Shown one piece after another: positions 51,487 through 60,441 of a stretch of DNA of 64,000 nucleotides; the first letter of the stretch is position 1; every line of letters starts with the position of its first letter. Under the pieces are notes generated by a model that saw only the letters and a list, made by a program, of their open reading frames with translations, made no database searches and was not told the origin of the DNA. This DNA is from Halobacteroides halobius DSM 5150. Its GTDB lineage: Bacteria > Bacillota > Halanaerobiia > Halobacteroidales > Halobacteroidaceae. Location: positions 1,116,001 to 1,180,000 of the forward strand of contig NC_019978.1 of assembly GCF_000328625.1 (NCBI RefSeq). Reading direction: 5' to 3'. A program made the translations under genes and the position numbers.

Positions 51487-54060
51487 ATGAAGATGGATAA
51501 CTTTACTAGAAAAGCTCAAGAAGGTTTAACGGAAGCACAGTATTTAGCTGATGATAATGGACAACAAGAAGTTTATCCTGCTCATTTATTAATGGCTTTA
51601 CTAGAGAATGAAGGGATAGTTGGCCCTATTTTAGAAAAAAATAATTTAGATATGGTAGAATTAAAAGATGATTTACGAGAAAGTATTAATAGGTTACCTA
51701 AAGTTTATGGAGATGATAATGAATTATATTCTTCTCGAGCTTTAGGACAGGTATTACGCCAAGCTCGTAAAGAAGCTAAAGAGTTGACTGATAAATATAT
51801 ATCGACTGAACATTTATTATTAGCTATTTTAGCTACAGATAATAAAACAAGTAAGCTACTGCAAAATAAAGGAGTTAATAAAGCGAAGCTAAAAAAAGCA
51901 ATAGAGGAGATTAGAGGGGATGAAAAAGTGACTAGTCAGCATGCTGAAAGTCAGTATCAAGCACTAGAGAACTATACTATGGATTTAACTAAGCAAGCTA
52001 AAGAGGGTAAGTTAGATCCAGTTATAGGTCGAGATGAAAAGATTAGACGTTTAATGCAGGTTTTATCAAGAAGAAAGAAGAATAATCCAGTCTTAATTGG
52101 TGAACCTGGAGTAGGAAAAACAGCAATTGTAGAGGGCTTGGCCCAGCGGATTATTAATGGTGATGTTCCAGAGGCATTACGGGATAAAAAAGTTATTTCT
52201 TTAGATATGGGTTTTTTAGTAGCTGGAACTAAATACAGAGGAGAATTTGAAGATCGTTTAAAATCGGTACTTAAAGAAATAAAGAAAGCTAAAGGCCAGA
52301 TAATTTTATTCATTGATGAGATGCATACTCTAGTAGGAGCTGGTGCAACACAAGGTGCTATGGATGCAGCCAATTTATTAAAACCAGCTTTAGCTAGAGG
52401 AGAGTTACATTGTGTTGGAGCGACTACTTTAGAAGAATATAAACAACATATTGAAGAAGATGCTGCTTTAGAAAGAAGGTTCCAACCTGTATTAGTTGAT
52501 GAACCAACTATTAAAGATACAGTTTCTATTTTACGGGGTCTAAAAGAAAGATATGAAATTCACCATGGAGTTAAAATCCAAGATAATGCTTTAGTAGCTG
52601 CTGCTAAATTATCAGATAGGTATTTAACAGAACGTTTTTTACCTGATAAAGCAATTGATTTAATTGATGAAGCAGCTTCAAAACTAAAAATAGAGATTGA
52701 TTCAATGCCTATTGAGTTAGATGAATTAAACAGAAGATTACGGAGATTAGAGATTGAAAAGGAAGCTCTTAAAAAAGAAGATAATGAAGCAGCTAAGGAG
52801 CAGTTGCAAGAGATAGAAGCGAAAATAGCTGATTTAAAAGAAGAGATCAAACCACTAAAGGAGCAGTGGGAGAAAGAAAAGGGAACTATTCAGCAGATAC
52901 AGCAATTAAAAGAAGAGATTGAAGAGACTAAAATTGCTGCTGAACAAGCTGAACGGGAAGCAGATTATGAAAGAGCAGCTAGATTAAAACATGGTAAATT
53001 ACATGAATTACGTAAGAAGCTAGAAGAAGCAAATCAACAAGCTGAGGATTCTAAACCAGAACGTGATTTATTACGAGAAGAGGTTAAAGAAGAAGATATT
53101 GCAGAAGTAGTTGCTTCATGGACAGATATTCCGGTAACTAAAGTAATGGAAGGAGAGAAGGAAAAATTAGTTAATCTAGAAGATGAATTGGCTAAGCGAG
53201 TTGTGGGCCAAGCTAATGCAATCAAAGCAGTTAGTAATGCTATTCGGCGTTCTAGAACCGGATTACAAGATAAAGATCGTCCTCTAGGTTCTTTCCTTTT
53301 TATGGGGCCAACTGGTGTAGGAAAGACAGAATTAGCTAAAACACTTGCAGCTACTTTATTTGATAATCAATCTGCTTTAGTTAGATTAGATATGTCTGAA
53401 TATATGGAACGTCATGCAGTAGCTAAATTAATTGGTTCACCTCCTGGTTATGTTGGATTTGAGGATGGTGGTCAATTAACTGAACAGATTAGACGTAAGC
53501 CTTACTCAGTTATTTTATTGGATGAAATTGAAAAAGCTCATCCTGATGTATTTAATATTTTATTACAGATTTTAGATGATGGTCTTTTAACTGATAGTCA
53601 GGGTAAGGAAGTTGATTTTAGAAATACAGTGATTATTATGACTTCTAATCTGGGGTCTCAATATATTCAGGATATTAGTAATGAAGAAGAGATGAGAGAA
53701 AGGGTATTAGAAGAAGTAAAGAATCACTTTAGACCAGAGTTTATTAATCGGATTGATGAACAGATTATCTTCCATTCTTTATCTAAATCAGATTTAAATC
53801 AAATTATTGAACTTAGATTAGCAGAGTTAGAGAAGAAGCTAGCAGAAAAAGATTTAGAGATTGAATTAACTAAACAAGCTAAAGCTGAGATTAGAGAGTT
53901 AGGTTATGATCCAACTTATGGTGCTCGGCCTTTACAACGAGTAATTCAAAAGTATATTAAAGATGAGTTAGCTATTGAACTACTAGAAGAAAGAATTGGA
54001 GAGGGAGATAAGATAATAGTAGATTATAAAGATGGTCAGTTTAGATTTAAAACACAATAA
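51487..54060 (+). CDS. clpB: ATP-dependent disaggregase ClpB
   Basis: The 857-aa AAA+ protein has the N-domain (FTRKAQEGLTEAQYLAD), first ATPase with GEPGVGKTAIVEG (about residue 205), the ClpB-specific coiled-coil middle domain (about 405-525, rich in EELKKEIEE-type heptads) and second ATPase with GPTGVGKTELAKT (about 607) and GSPPGYVGFEDGGQL. The middle domain separates it from ClpA/ClpC. With DnaK it rescues aggregated proteins. CIRCE control fits a HrcA heat-shock regulon. Either ATG 51487 or 51493 could start it (GGAGGTG and GAGG precede them). Confidence 0.96.
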   Translation: MKMDNFTRKAQEGLTEAQYLADDNGQQEVYPAHLLMALLENEGIVGPILEKNNLDMVELKDDLRESINRLPKVYGDDNELYSSRALGQVLRQARKEAKELTDKYISTEHLLLAILATDNKTSKLLQNKGVNKAKLKKAIEEIRGDEKVTSQHAESQYQALENYTMDLTKQAKEGKLDPVIGRDEKIRRLMQVLSRRKKNNPVLIGEPGVGKTAIVEGLAQRIINGDVPEALRDKKVISLDMGFLVAGTKYRGEFEDRLKSVLKEIKKAKGQIILFIDEMHTLVGAGATQGAMDAANLLKPALARGELHCVGATTLEEYKQHIEEDAALERRFQPVLVDEPTIKDTVSILRGLKERYEIHHGVKIQDNALVAAAKLSDRYLTERFLPDKAIDLIDEAASKLKIEIDSMPIELDELNRRLRRLEIEKEALKKEDNEAAKEQLQEIEAKIADLKEEIKPLKEQWEKEKGTIQQIQQLKEEIEETKIAAEQAEREADYERAARLKHGKLHELRKKLEEANQQAEDSKPERDLLREEVKEEDIAEVVASWTDIPVTKVMEGEKEKLVNLEDELAKRVVGQANAIKAVSNAIRRSRTGLQDKDRPLGSFLFMGPTGVGKTELAKTLAATLFDNQSALVRLDMSEYMERHAVAKLIGSPPGYVGFEDGGQLTEQIRRKPYSVILLDEIEKAHPDVFNILLQILDDGLLTDSQGKEVDFRNTVIIMTSNLGSQYIQDISNEEEMRERVLEEVKNHFRPEFINRIDEQIIFHSLSKSDLNQIIELRLAELEKKLAEKDLEIELTKQAKAEIRELGYDPTYGARPLQRVIQKYIKDELAIELLEERIGEGDKIIVDYKDGQFRFKTQ

Positions 54061-54079
54061 AATTAGGGATTATTATCTA

Positions 54080-54107
54080 AAGTCGGGGTCTTAACCTCGA
54101 CTTTTTT
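54080..54107 (+). terminator. Terminator of clpB
   Basis: AAGTCGGGGT (54080-54089) pairs with ACCTCGACTT (54094-54103) and TTTT follows. Confidence 0.83.
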
Positions 54108-54179
54108 ACTATTTAGTGGATATTTTATAAAGAAATAAAGAATAATAGAAATAAATAATCTTGTAGGGGGGGAATAACA

Positions 54180-54713
54180 ATGCAATTAACAACTAAAGAA
54201 AAAGATAAGATTTTAGATAATTTATCTGCTGAAGAAATTTGTATTCAAAAGTATGAAACATATGCTAATCATACTTCTGACCCGGAGATTAAAAATTTAT
54301 TTAAGAGTCTAGCCCAACAAGAGAAACAACATGCTAAAACACTAACTAATATGTTAAATGGTAACTTTCAAGGGGCACAACAACAGGGCCAAGGTCAACA
54401 AACTCAACAACAGCCACCAAAGCAAGAGGTTGTTATGAGTAATAATAAAAATACAATGGAAGTAGCTAATATGGCCCTGCAAACAACAAATGCTACTGAC
54501 TACAGTAAATTCAGTGACCGACAATTATTACAGGATGCTTTATTATCTGAAAAACATGTATCAAGCGCTTATGATAGTTCTGTTTTAGAATCTGCTAACC
54601 GTCAGATAATGCAGACTTTAGAACATATTCAAAAAGAAGAGCATGAACATGGACAACAACTATTTGAGATGATGAATAAAAAAGGATGGTATACAGTAAA
54701 TCCTGCTAAGTAA
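54180..54713 (+). CDS. CotF-like spore coat / ferritin-like protein
   Basis: The 177-aa protein has two ferritin-like helical halves (EEICIQKYETYANHTSDPEIK and EKHVSSAYDSSVLESANRQIM, HIQKEEHEHGQQLF) joined by a Gln-rich linker (about 65-82). This is the CotF/coat-associated layout common in spore-forming Clostridia. Acidic and His residues that could bind metal are present (EKQHAK, KEEHEHG), but no full di-iron site is obvious. ATG at 54180 follows AGGGGGGGAATAACA. Confidence 0.82.
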   Translation: MQLTTKEKDKILDNLSAEEICIQKYETYANHTSDPEIKNLFKSLAQQEKQHAKTLTNMLNGNFQGAQQQGQGQQTQQQPPKQEVVMSNNKNTMEVANMALQTTNATDYSKFSDRQLLQDALLSEKHVSSAYDSSVLESANRQIMQTLEHIQKEEHEHGQQLFEMMNKKGWYTVNPAK

Positions 54714-54720
54714 GCTATTC

Positions 54721-54755
54721 TTCCGGGCTAATGTTAGATTGGCCCGGAACTTTAT
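54721..54755 (+). terminator. Terminator of the CotF-like gene
   Basis: TTCCGGGC (54721-54728) pairs with GCCCGGAA (54742-54749), followed by CTTTAT. The right arm overlaps a TTGGCCC heptamer. Confidence 0.78.
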
Positions 54756-54800
54756 AAAGACATTTGTGTACTAAGAACAAAAATAAATAAAAAAATTAGT

Positions 54801-54818
54801 TTGTGATACTAATTACAA
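54801..54818. promoter_or_regulatory. Rex-box-like operator before the sulfurtransferase gene
   Basis: TTGTGATACTAATTACAA is TTGTGA-N6-TTACAA, one base off the symmetric Rex consensus TTGTGA-N6-TCACAA. Rex senses NADH/NAD+ in anaerobic Firmicutes. The functional link is inference. Confidence 0.4.
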
Positions 54819-54954
54819 AGTTCAATAAAAAGTATATTATACTAATGTAAGATATTAAATATAATCTGCTTTGTGAAAAATATTTCAATTCTTTTAGCAG
54901 ATACTACAATCTTATGTGAGTAATTTAAAGCAAATAAAAATTAGGAGGGAAAAT

Positions 54955-55932
54955 ATGTTTAACAAAAAAGGAGCTATATTATCATTAACGTTAGTTTTAG
55001 TATTTTCTATTTCATTAGTGGCAGGTGCTTTTTGGGGTTTTGGTGATGATGAACCAACAGGAAATTATATTCCGATTGATGAGAGAGGATATGCTAATCC
55101 GGATGCACTAATTAGTGCTAAAAGATTAAAAGAAATTAAAGATAGGGAAGATGTTGTTGTGGTAGATTTTAGGCATGAGGCTAAGTATTTTACCGGACAT
55201 ATCCCAGGAGCTGTACAAGTTTATAGAAGTGATGAAGAGAATCCAAATGCTAAATATGGAGGAATGAGAGCTACTCCTGAGCAAATGGAAAAAATGTTAG
55301 AAAGTAAAGGAATTAGTAATGGAGATTTAATAGTTATTTATGATGATCGAGCTGATTATGATGCTGCAAGAATGTGGTGGATTTTAAAGATGTATGGTTA
55401 TGATAAAGTGAAGTTACTAGATGGTGGTATTGTTCGTTGGAAAGCATTAGATTATGAAACAAATCTATTAGGTGCTGATGTTAAAAAAGGTAATTTTGAA
55501 TTTGATCAAGCTGAAATTAATAGAGAAAAATGGTTAGCTACTTTAGAAGATGTTAAGCAGGCCATTGATTCTCCTAATACAGTTATTTTAGATACACGTA
55601 CTTGGGCTGAACATACAGGAGAAAAGACATATACTGACCGCCGAGGACATATTCCAACTTCTGTGTGGATTGAATGGAAAGAAGCTGTAAATGGTGGGAA
55701 GTCTAACGGGCCAAGAACTTTTAAGACAGCTAAGGAATTAAGAAAAATTTATCAAGCCAAGGGAGTAACAAAGGATAAGACGATTATTCCTTATTGTCAG
55801 TCAGCGGTTAGATCTTCTCATACTACTTTTGTTTTAACTCAGTTACTAGGTTATGATCATGTTAAAAACTTTGATGGCTCTTGGATTATGTGGAGCGCCC
55901 ATAAAGAATTACCTGTAGAAAAAGGAGAATAA
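54955..55932 (+). CDS. Exported two-domain thiosulfate sulfurtransferase
   Basis: The 325-aa protein starts with a signal peptide (MFNKKGAILSLTLVLVFSISLVAGAFWG) and then two rhodanese domains. The first (about 45-170) has VVVVDFRHEAKYFTGHIPGA but an Asp-containing loop YDDRADYDAAR instead of a catalytic Cys; the second has LDTRTWAEHTG and the active loop PYCQSAVRSSH with catalytic Cys. It likely transfers sulfane sulfur outside the membrane. ATG at 54955 is chosen since TTAGGAGGGAAA precedes it and the signal peptide then starts properly; the frame is open further upstream to 54916. Confidence 0.9.
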   Translation: MFNKKGAILSLTLVLVFSISLVAGAFWGFGDDEPTGNYIPIDERGYANPDALISAKRLKEIKDREDVVVVDFRHEAKYFTGHIPGAVQVYRSDEENPNAKYGGMRATPEQMEKMLESKGISNGDLIVIYDDRADYDAARMWWILKMYGYDKVKLLDGGIVRWKALDYETNLLGADVKKGNFEFDQAEINREKWLATLEDVKQAIDSPNTVILDTRTWAEHTGEKTYTDRRGHIPTSVWIEWKEAVNGGKSNGPRTFKTAKELRKIYQAKGVTKDKTIIPYCQSAVRSSHTTFVLTQLLGYDHVKNFDGSWIMWSAHKELPVEKGE

Positions 55933-55952
55933 AGTTAATATATTGAAGTATG

Positions 55953-55984
55953 AAAAGGGGGATGTTAACATCCCTCTTTTTATT
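55953..55984 (+). terminator. Terminator of the sulfurtransferase gene
   Basis: AAAGGGGGATGTT pairs with AACATCCCTCTTT (about 55954-55979), with a T-rich tail. Confidence 0.83.
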
Positions 55985-56019
55985 ATTGCAGGTGATTTTA
56001 TTATAGGGGGGGATTAGAA

Positions 56020-56694
56020 GTGGTTGATAATCTTGTAGAAAAGAAATCAAAAATTAGTATTATTGGAGCAGGGGAAGTAGGGACTAATTTATTAAAAATA
56101 TTTTTGAAGATGGATTCTATTCAAGTTGAATATATAGCAGATATAAACAGTGATGCTCCAGGCATGATTTTAGCTCAAAAGGAAGGAATTAAGACAACTA
56201 GAGAAATAACTGAGGCAGTCCAAGTTTCAAATTTAGATTTGATTTTAGAAGTTACCAACTCTAAACAAGTATTAGAAACTATTAAAGAAGAAAAAGCAGC
56301 TAGAACAGAATTGATTAGTGGCGAATGTTCTTATTTGATTTATAATATTATTGAGGAGTATAAAGATTTTGAAGATGATTTATTACATACAGTAACTGAT
56401 CATTTAAATGAAATTTATACTGCGATTGAAAGTGATTCAAAGAGTGTTAATAATTTACTAGCAGAGATTGAAGATGTAACTAAGCATCTTAATATCTTAG
56501 CTATTAATGCCTCAATTGAAGCAGCAAGAGCTGGAAAAGAAGGGCAAGGTTTTTCAGTAGTTGCTAATGAGGTAAAGGATTTATCCTCAGAATCAAGTCA
56601 CATAGTACAAAAGATTGAAGAGATAAATAAAAATATAAGTACTTTAAATGAAAGGATTACTGAAGTGATTGATGAACTTAGTTTTAAGAAATAA
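56020..56694 (+). CDS. Soluble fusion of a Rossmann NAD-binding domain and a minimal chemotaxis signalling domain
   Basis: The 224-aa protein has no membrane helix. Residues about 11-120 form a Rossmann domain of the homoserine-dehydrogenase NAD-binding type (ISIIGAGEVGTNLLKIF, EYIADINSDAPGM, LDLILEVTNS). Residues about 125-224 are a short coiled-coil MCP signalling domain whose hairpin tip LNILAINASIEAARAGKEG, GFSVVANEVKDLS matches the CheA/CheW-binding tip of chemoreceptors. It has no HAMP and few heptads. It could be a cytosolic receptor sensing a dinucleotide or redox state. GTG at 56020 follows AGGGGGGGATTAGAA. A nucleoside hydrolase gene follows after 18 bases. Confidence 0.88.
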   Translation: MVDNLVEKKSKISIIGAGEVGTNLLKIFLKMDSIQVEYIADINSDAPGMILAQKEGIKTTREITEAVQVSNLDLILEVTNSKQVLETIKEEKAARTELISGECSYLIYNIIEEYKDFEDDLLHTVTDHLNEIYTAIESDSKSVNNLLAEIEDVTKHLNILAINASIEAARAGKEGQGFSVVANEVKDLSSESSHIVQKIEEINKNISTLNERITEVIDELSFKK

Positions 56695-56712
56695 TCTTAA
56701 GGAGCGGACTAA

Positions 56713-57585
56713 ATGATGAAGAGAATATTATTTGATTGTGATAATACGATGGGATTAGAAAAGAAGGATGTAGATGATGGACTTGTTTTACTTTATTTGT
56801 TAGGAAGAGAAGATATTAGGTTAGAAGGTATTACAACTACTTTTGGTAATGGAACCTTAGAACAAGCCAATCAGGTAACTACTCAGATGTTAAAAGATTT
56901 TGTAATGAGAGAGCTTCCTTTTTATTCTGGGGCTAAGGATAAAGAAGATTTAGATACTGCAGCTGCTAAATTTTTAGTACAAGTTGCTAGAGAAAATAAA
57001 GGAGAACTAACTTTATTAGCAACAGGTCCTCTAACAAATCTTAAGGCGGCTTATAAATTAGATTCTAATTTCTTTAGTTATTTAAAAGAACTAGTGATTA
57101 TGGGTGGGGTTACAAAACCACTTTGTTTTAAGGGTAAGGAAGTAAAAGAGCTAAATTTTTCTTGTGATCCACAAGCAACTAAATTGGTCTTAGAAGCTAA
57201 TCTTCCTGTTATGTTAGCAACAGGCAATTTATGTTTAGAAGCATTTTTTGGCCCTCAAGATTGGGCTAGAGTAGAGTCTATGGAGTCTGATTATATAAAA
57301 AATAAAATCAAGGATTGGTATTTTTATGGAGAAGAGTTAATTAACAGACAAGGTTTTTATATGTGGGATCTTGTCTCAGCTTTATATATTACTCACCCTA
57401 ATATTTTTTCTGATCAGTATTATAGGTTACAATCGAGAGTAGAAGATTTAACGACGGGCCAAGTTTTGCTTAAACCCGCTGATAGAAAAGCTAAGACTGA
57501 AGAAGGTATAATTAATATTCCAAGTACAATCAAAGATATAGATCAATTTAAAGATGCAATCTTTAGAGCCTGGATTGATTTTTAG
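56713..57585 (+). CDS. Inosine-uridine-preferring nucleoside hydrolase
   Basis: The 290-aa enzyme cleaves ribonucleosides to base and ribose. The N-terminal metal motif is FDCDNTMGLEKKDVDDGLVL, slightly longer than the common DxDxxxxDD form; TTFGNGTLEQ, LATGPLTNL, IMGGVTKP and NFSCDPQATKLVL give the remaining family landmarks. The late active-site region MWDLVSALYITHP retains Asp. Cytosolic. ATG follows AAGGAGCGGACTAA. It probably shares an operon with the Rossmann-MCP gene before it and the PucR-type regulator after it. Confidence 0.9.
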   Translation: MMKRILFDCDNTMGLEKKDVDDGLVLLYLLGREDIRLEGITTTFGNGTLEQANQVTTQMLKDFVMRELPFYSGAKDKEDLDTAAAKFLVQVARENKGELTLLATGPLTNLKAAYKLDSNFFSYLKELVIMGGVTKPLCFKGKEVKELNFSCDPQATKLVLEANLPVMLATGNLCLEAFFGPQDWARVESMESDYIKNKIKDWYFYGEELINRQGFYMWDLVSALYITHPNIFSDQYYRLQSRVEDLTTGQVLLKPADRKAKTEEGIINIPSTIKDIDQFKDAIFRAWIDF

Positions 57586-58540
57586 TCAGTTTAATAAAGG
57601 AGCTAAAAAATGGATACCCAAAAATTATTTTCATTACAGAATAAATATCAAGCGATATTACTTGATAATGGTGGGATGAGGACTTTATGTAATACACTAC
57701 AGGAGGATATTAATAATAAGGTCTTTATTTTGGATAAATATAGAGAAAATGTACTTTATATAGATCGTGAATTGCGCCATGAGAACCAGGAATTTTATTC
57801 TTATTTAGACCAAAGAAGCTTAACTAAAAGAAGAATCATCTTTAGTGAGTACAATGTTTGTATAGAAAGGTTAATTTATATTTGGCGAGAGCAGGAAGTA
57901 ACCGAGGTGCAAGTTAAGCTAAGAAATAGTAATAAGACTTTAGGGATTTTATCTATCTTAGAGAAGAATCCGTTAGAGGAAGATCATTTTTTGGTTATTG
58001 CTCAAGCAGTTTATGCCTTATGTTTAAAATTACATCAAAATGATTTAGTACAAAGCTTGGCCCAAAAATGTAGTAATGAATTAATTGAAGAGTTACTACA
58101 GGGTAAGATTAAAAGCAAGCAAGAGTTAATAAAAAGAGGAGAGTTAGCAGGTTGGGATCTGACAGTGCCCTACCAATTATTTGTGTTACGTTTTAACTCT
58201 AAAAAATCACAAGAGGATGATGGCAAGCGGACCTTATATAAATATGAATTAGAAGAGAAAGTAACTCATAGTTTACACCGGATTATTAGGACTAATATTT
58301 CTACTAAATATATTATTTTCTCTTATGATGGTGATATTTTATTATTGATTCATTATCCACAACAGAGTGAAAAAATTAAAAGTGATATTCAAGATATTTA
58401 TCAACAATTGCAAAATCGTTTTTCGGATTTTTCTTTTTCAATTGGGGCAGGTTGTTTTGCTCAGGATTGTTATCAAATCCCAGAAAGTTACCAACATAGT
58501 GTAAAATAAGTGTAGGTTGTTTTAGTTCAAAAACTAGAAA

Positions 58541-58601
58541 AGGGACTCCTCTTTTGATAAAGTGTTAAGTGACTAGCAAAACACAAAAAGGAGGAGCCCC
58601 T
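58541..58601 (+). promoter_or_regulatory. Hairpin hiding the Shine-Dalgarno of transposase B
   Basis: AGGGACTCCTCTTTT (58541-58555) pairs with AAAAAGGAGGAGCCCCT (58585-58601) with one mismatch. The Shine-Dalgarno GGAGGAG lies fully inside the stem, immediately before the ATG. Confidence 0.75.
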
Positions 58602-58602
58602 C

Positions 58603-59994
58603 ATGGATACAATTATACAACAATTTGGAGAAGAAATTAAGGAAAATACAGAAGAATTTTTAGTAAATATTGCTATGGATAATGATGAAAGCATTTCAGA
58701 TTTTATAAGATCGCTTAGAAAAGATATGGATAAGTTAGGAAGAGAGTTGTGCAAGTATTTAATTGAAAGCTTAGATGAAATGATTATGGAGAGTCCAAAT
58801 CGCAGGGAGAAATGGGAGATAGTTAAGAAGAAAGATAGAACATTAATTACTGAGTTTGGTGAAGTTAAGTTTAATCGGAGATACTATAAATCAAAGTTTA
58901 ATGGTGAATATCAACACCTAGCAGATAAGAAATTAGGTATAGGCAAATATCAAAGAATAGACAGAGGATTAGAAGCAGAGATAGTAGATTTAGCAGCAGA
59001 TGAATCCTATGCTAAAACAGGAACTGAAGTAGTAGATAGCTTAGAAATAAGTAAACAAACAGTAATGAATAAGATAAGAAAATTAGATAAAATAGAAAAT
59101 GATGAATTAAATAAGCCAAGTGAAAAGAAAGAAGTAGAATATTTATATGTAGAGGCTGATGAAGACCATGTTGCCTTGCAAAATGGTAATAATTCAATTC
59201 CTAAATTGGTATATGTACATGAAGGAATTAGTAAAGAACAAGGTAGAAATAAATTAAAAAATAGTTATTGTTTTTCAGGTGTATATAGTAAAGCTGAAGA
59301 TCTTTGGTTAGAAGTAATGGATTATATAGATGCTAATTATAAATTAGATAGTATTAAGCAGATTTATTTAGCAGGAGATGGAGCACTTTGGATTAAAGAG
59401 GGTTTAAAATGGTTGCCTAAAAGCAAACAGATATTGGATAGATATCACTTGAATAAATATGTTCTAAAAGCTACAGCACATGCTGAGAAGCTTAGATTTA
59501 AACTTTGGGAAGGAATTAATAGTTTAGATAGAGCTAAGGTCAAAGAAACTTTTAGTGAGTTAATGTCCAAGGCTGAAAAAGAATCAAAGAAGAGAGCTAT
59601 AAGACGCAGCAGAAGTTATATTTATAATAATTGGGAAGGTATAGTGAATTATTATAAGGATGATAATGCTCTTGGATGCAGTGCAGAAGGTCATGTTAGC
59701 CATATATTGTCTGATAGACTAAGCTCACGACCAATGGGTTGGTCTAAACAGGGAGTAGACCAGATGGCAAGATTGAGAGCTTTTAAGTTTAACGGAGGGA
59801 AATTAAAAGATTTACAAAAGATGATATTAGAAAAGGAAAGAGAGAAATATAAAGAAGATAATTTAGTAAAAATAGAATCAAAAGTAGTGAGTAAAAGATT
59901 AAAGAAAAAATATAAGGGAAAACATGAGAATATACCCAGCATAAGTAAAGGCATAAGAAGAGGTTTGTTTAGAGCTGTTAAGTCACTGGTTTAA
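58603..59994 (+). CDS. ISLre2-type (UPF0236) transposase B
   Basis: The 463-aa transposase matches copy A from end to end with many substitutions: VEADEDHVALQNG, YLAGDGALWIKEG, ILDRYHLNKYV and GCSAEGHVSHILSDRLSSRPMGW carry the likely catalytic acids. The frame is intact and the ends are complete, so the element may still move. Compared with A the two proteins differ at perhaps two of five residues, so this is a separate IS, not a recent copy. Confidence 0.92.
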   Translation: MDTIIQQFGEEIKENTEEFLVNIAMDNDESISDFIRSLRKDMDKLGRELCKYLIESLDEMIMESPNRREKWEIVKKKDRTLITEFGEVKFNRRYYKSKFNGEYQHLADKKLGIGKYQRIDRGLEAEIVDLAADESYAKTGTEVVDSLEISKQTVMNKIRKLDKIENDELNKPSEKKEVEYLYVEADEDHVALQNGNNSIPKLVYVHEGISKEQGRNKLKNSYCFSGVYSKAEDLWLEVMDYIDANYKLDSIKQIYLAGDGALWIKEGLKWLPKSKQILDRYHLNKYVLKATAHAEKLRFKLWEGINSLDRAKVKETFSELMSKAEKESKKRAIRRSRSYIYNNWEGIVNYYKDDNALGCSAEGHVSHILSDRLSSRPMGWSKQGVDQMARLRAFKFNGGKLKDLQKMILEKEREKYKEDNLVKIESKVVSKRLKKKYKGKHENIPSISKGIRRGLFRAVKSLV

Positions 59995-60441
59995 TTTATT
60001 GAAAGAGGAATCTTAAATTTTCACCTACAAAAACTTGACACAATCGTTACCAACAAGGATTATACACCTTAGATTTTTTATCCTATACTAAGCAAGTGAA
60101 TGAGGTATTATTTTATGATGAATTAGGAATTTTACGTTTATTATGGCAATTAGATAGTCCTCAGTTACGCCAGTTTACTGATGAGTTTTTATCTAATTTA
60201 ATTAAATATGATCAAAAAAATGATACCGAATGGGTAGAAGCTTTAGGAACTTTCTTACAAGAAGGGGGTAAAACCCAACAAGCTGCTAAAAAATTGCATA
60301 TCCATCCTAACACAATGAGGTATAGAATTAAAAGAATTCAAGAGATATTAAATTTAGATGTGCATGATTTTGAAACCCAATTAAACTTAAGTATTGCTTA
60401 TAAGATCAATAAATTTATACTTGCTAAGCCAAGTGAAAGGG

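Larger units (their letters stand above)
58496..60045 (+). mobile_element. ISLre2-family insertion sequence, copy B (complete)
   Basis: The element is about 1550 bp with GTTACCAACA flanking it (58487-58496 and 60046-60055); one base is ambiguous because a 9-base duplication is the rule for copy A. Its inverted ends carry TGTAGGT (58511-58517) and ACCTACA (60023-60029). It holds one transposase gene and has split the regulator gene. No GGGCCAA heptamer occurs inside. Confidence 0.9.
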
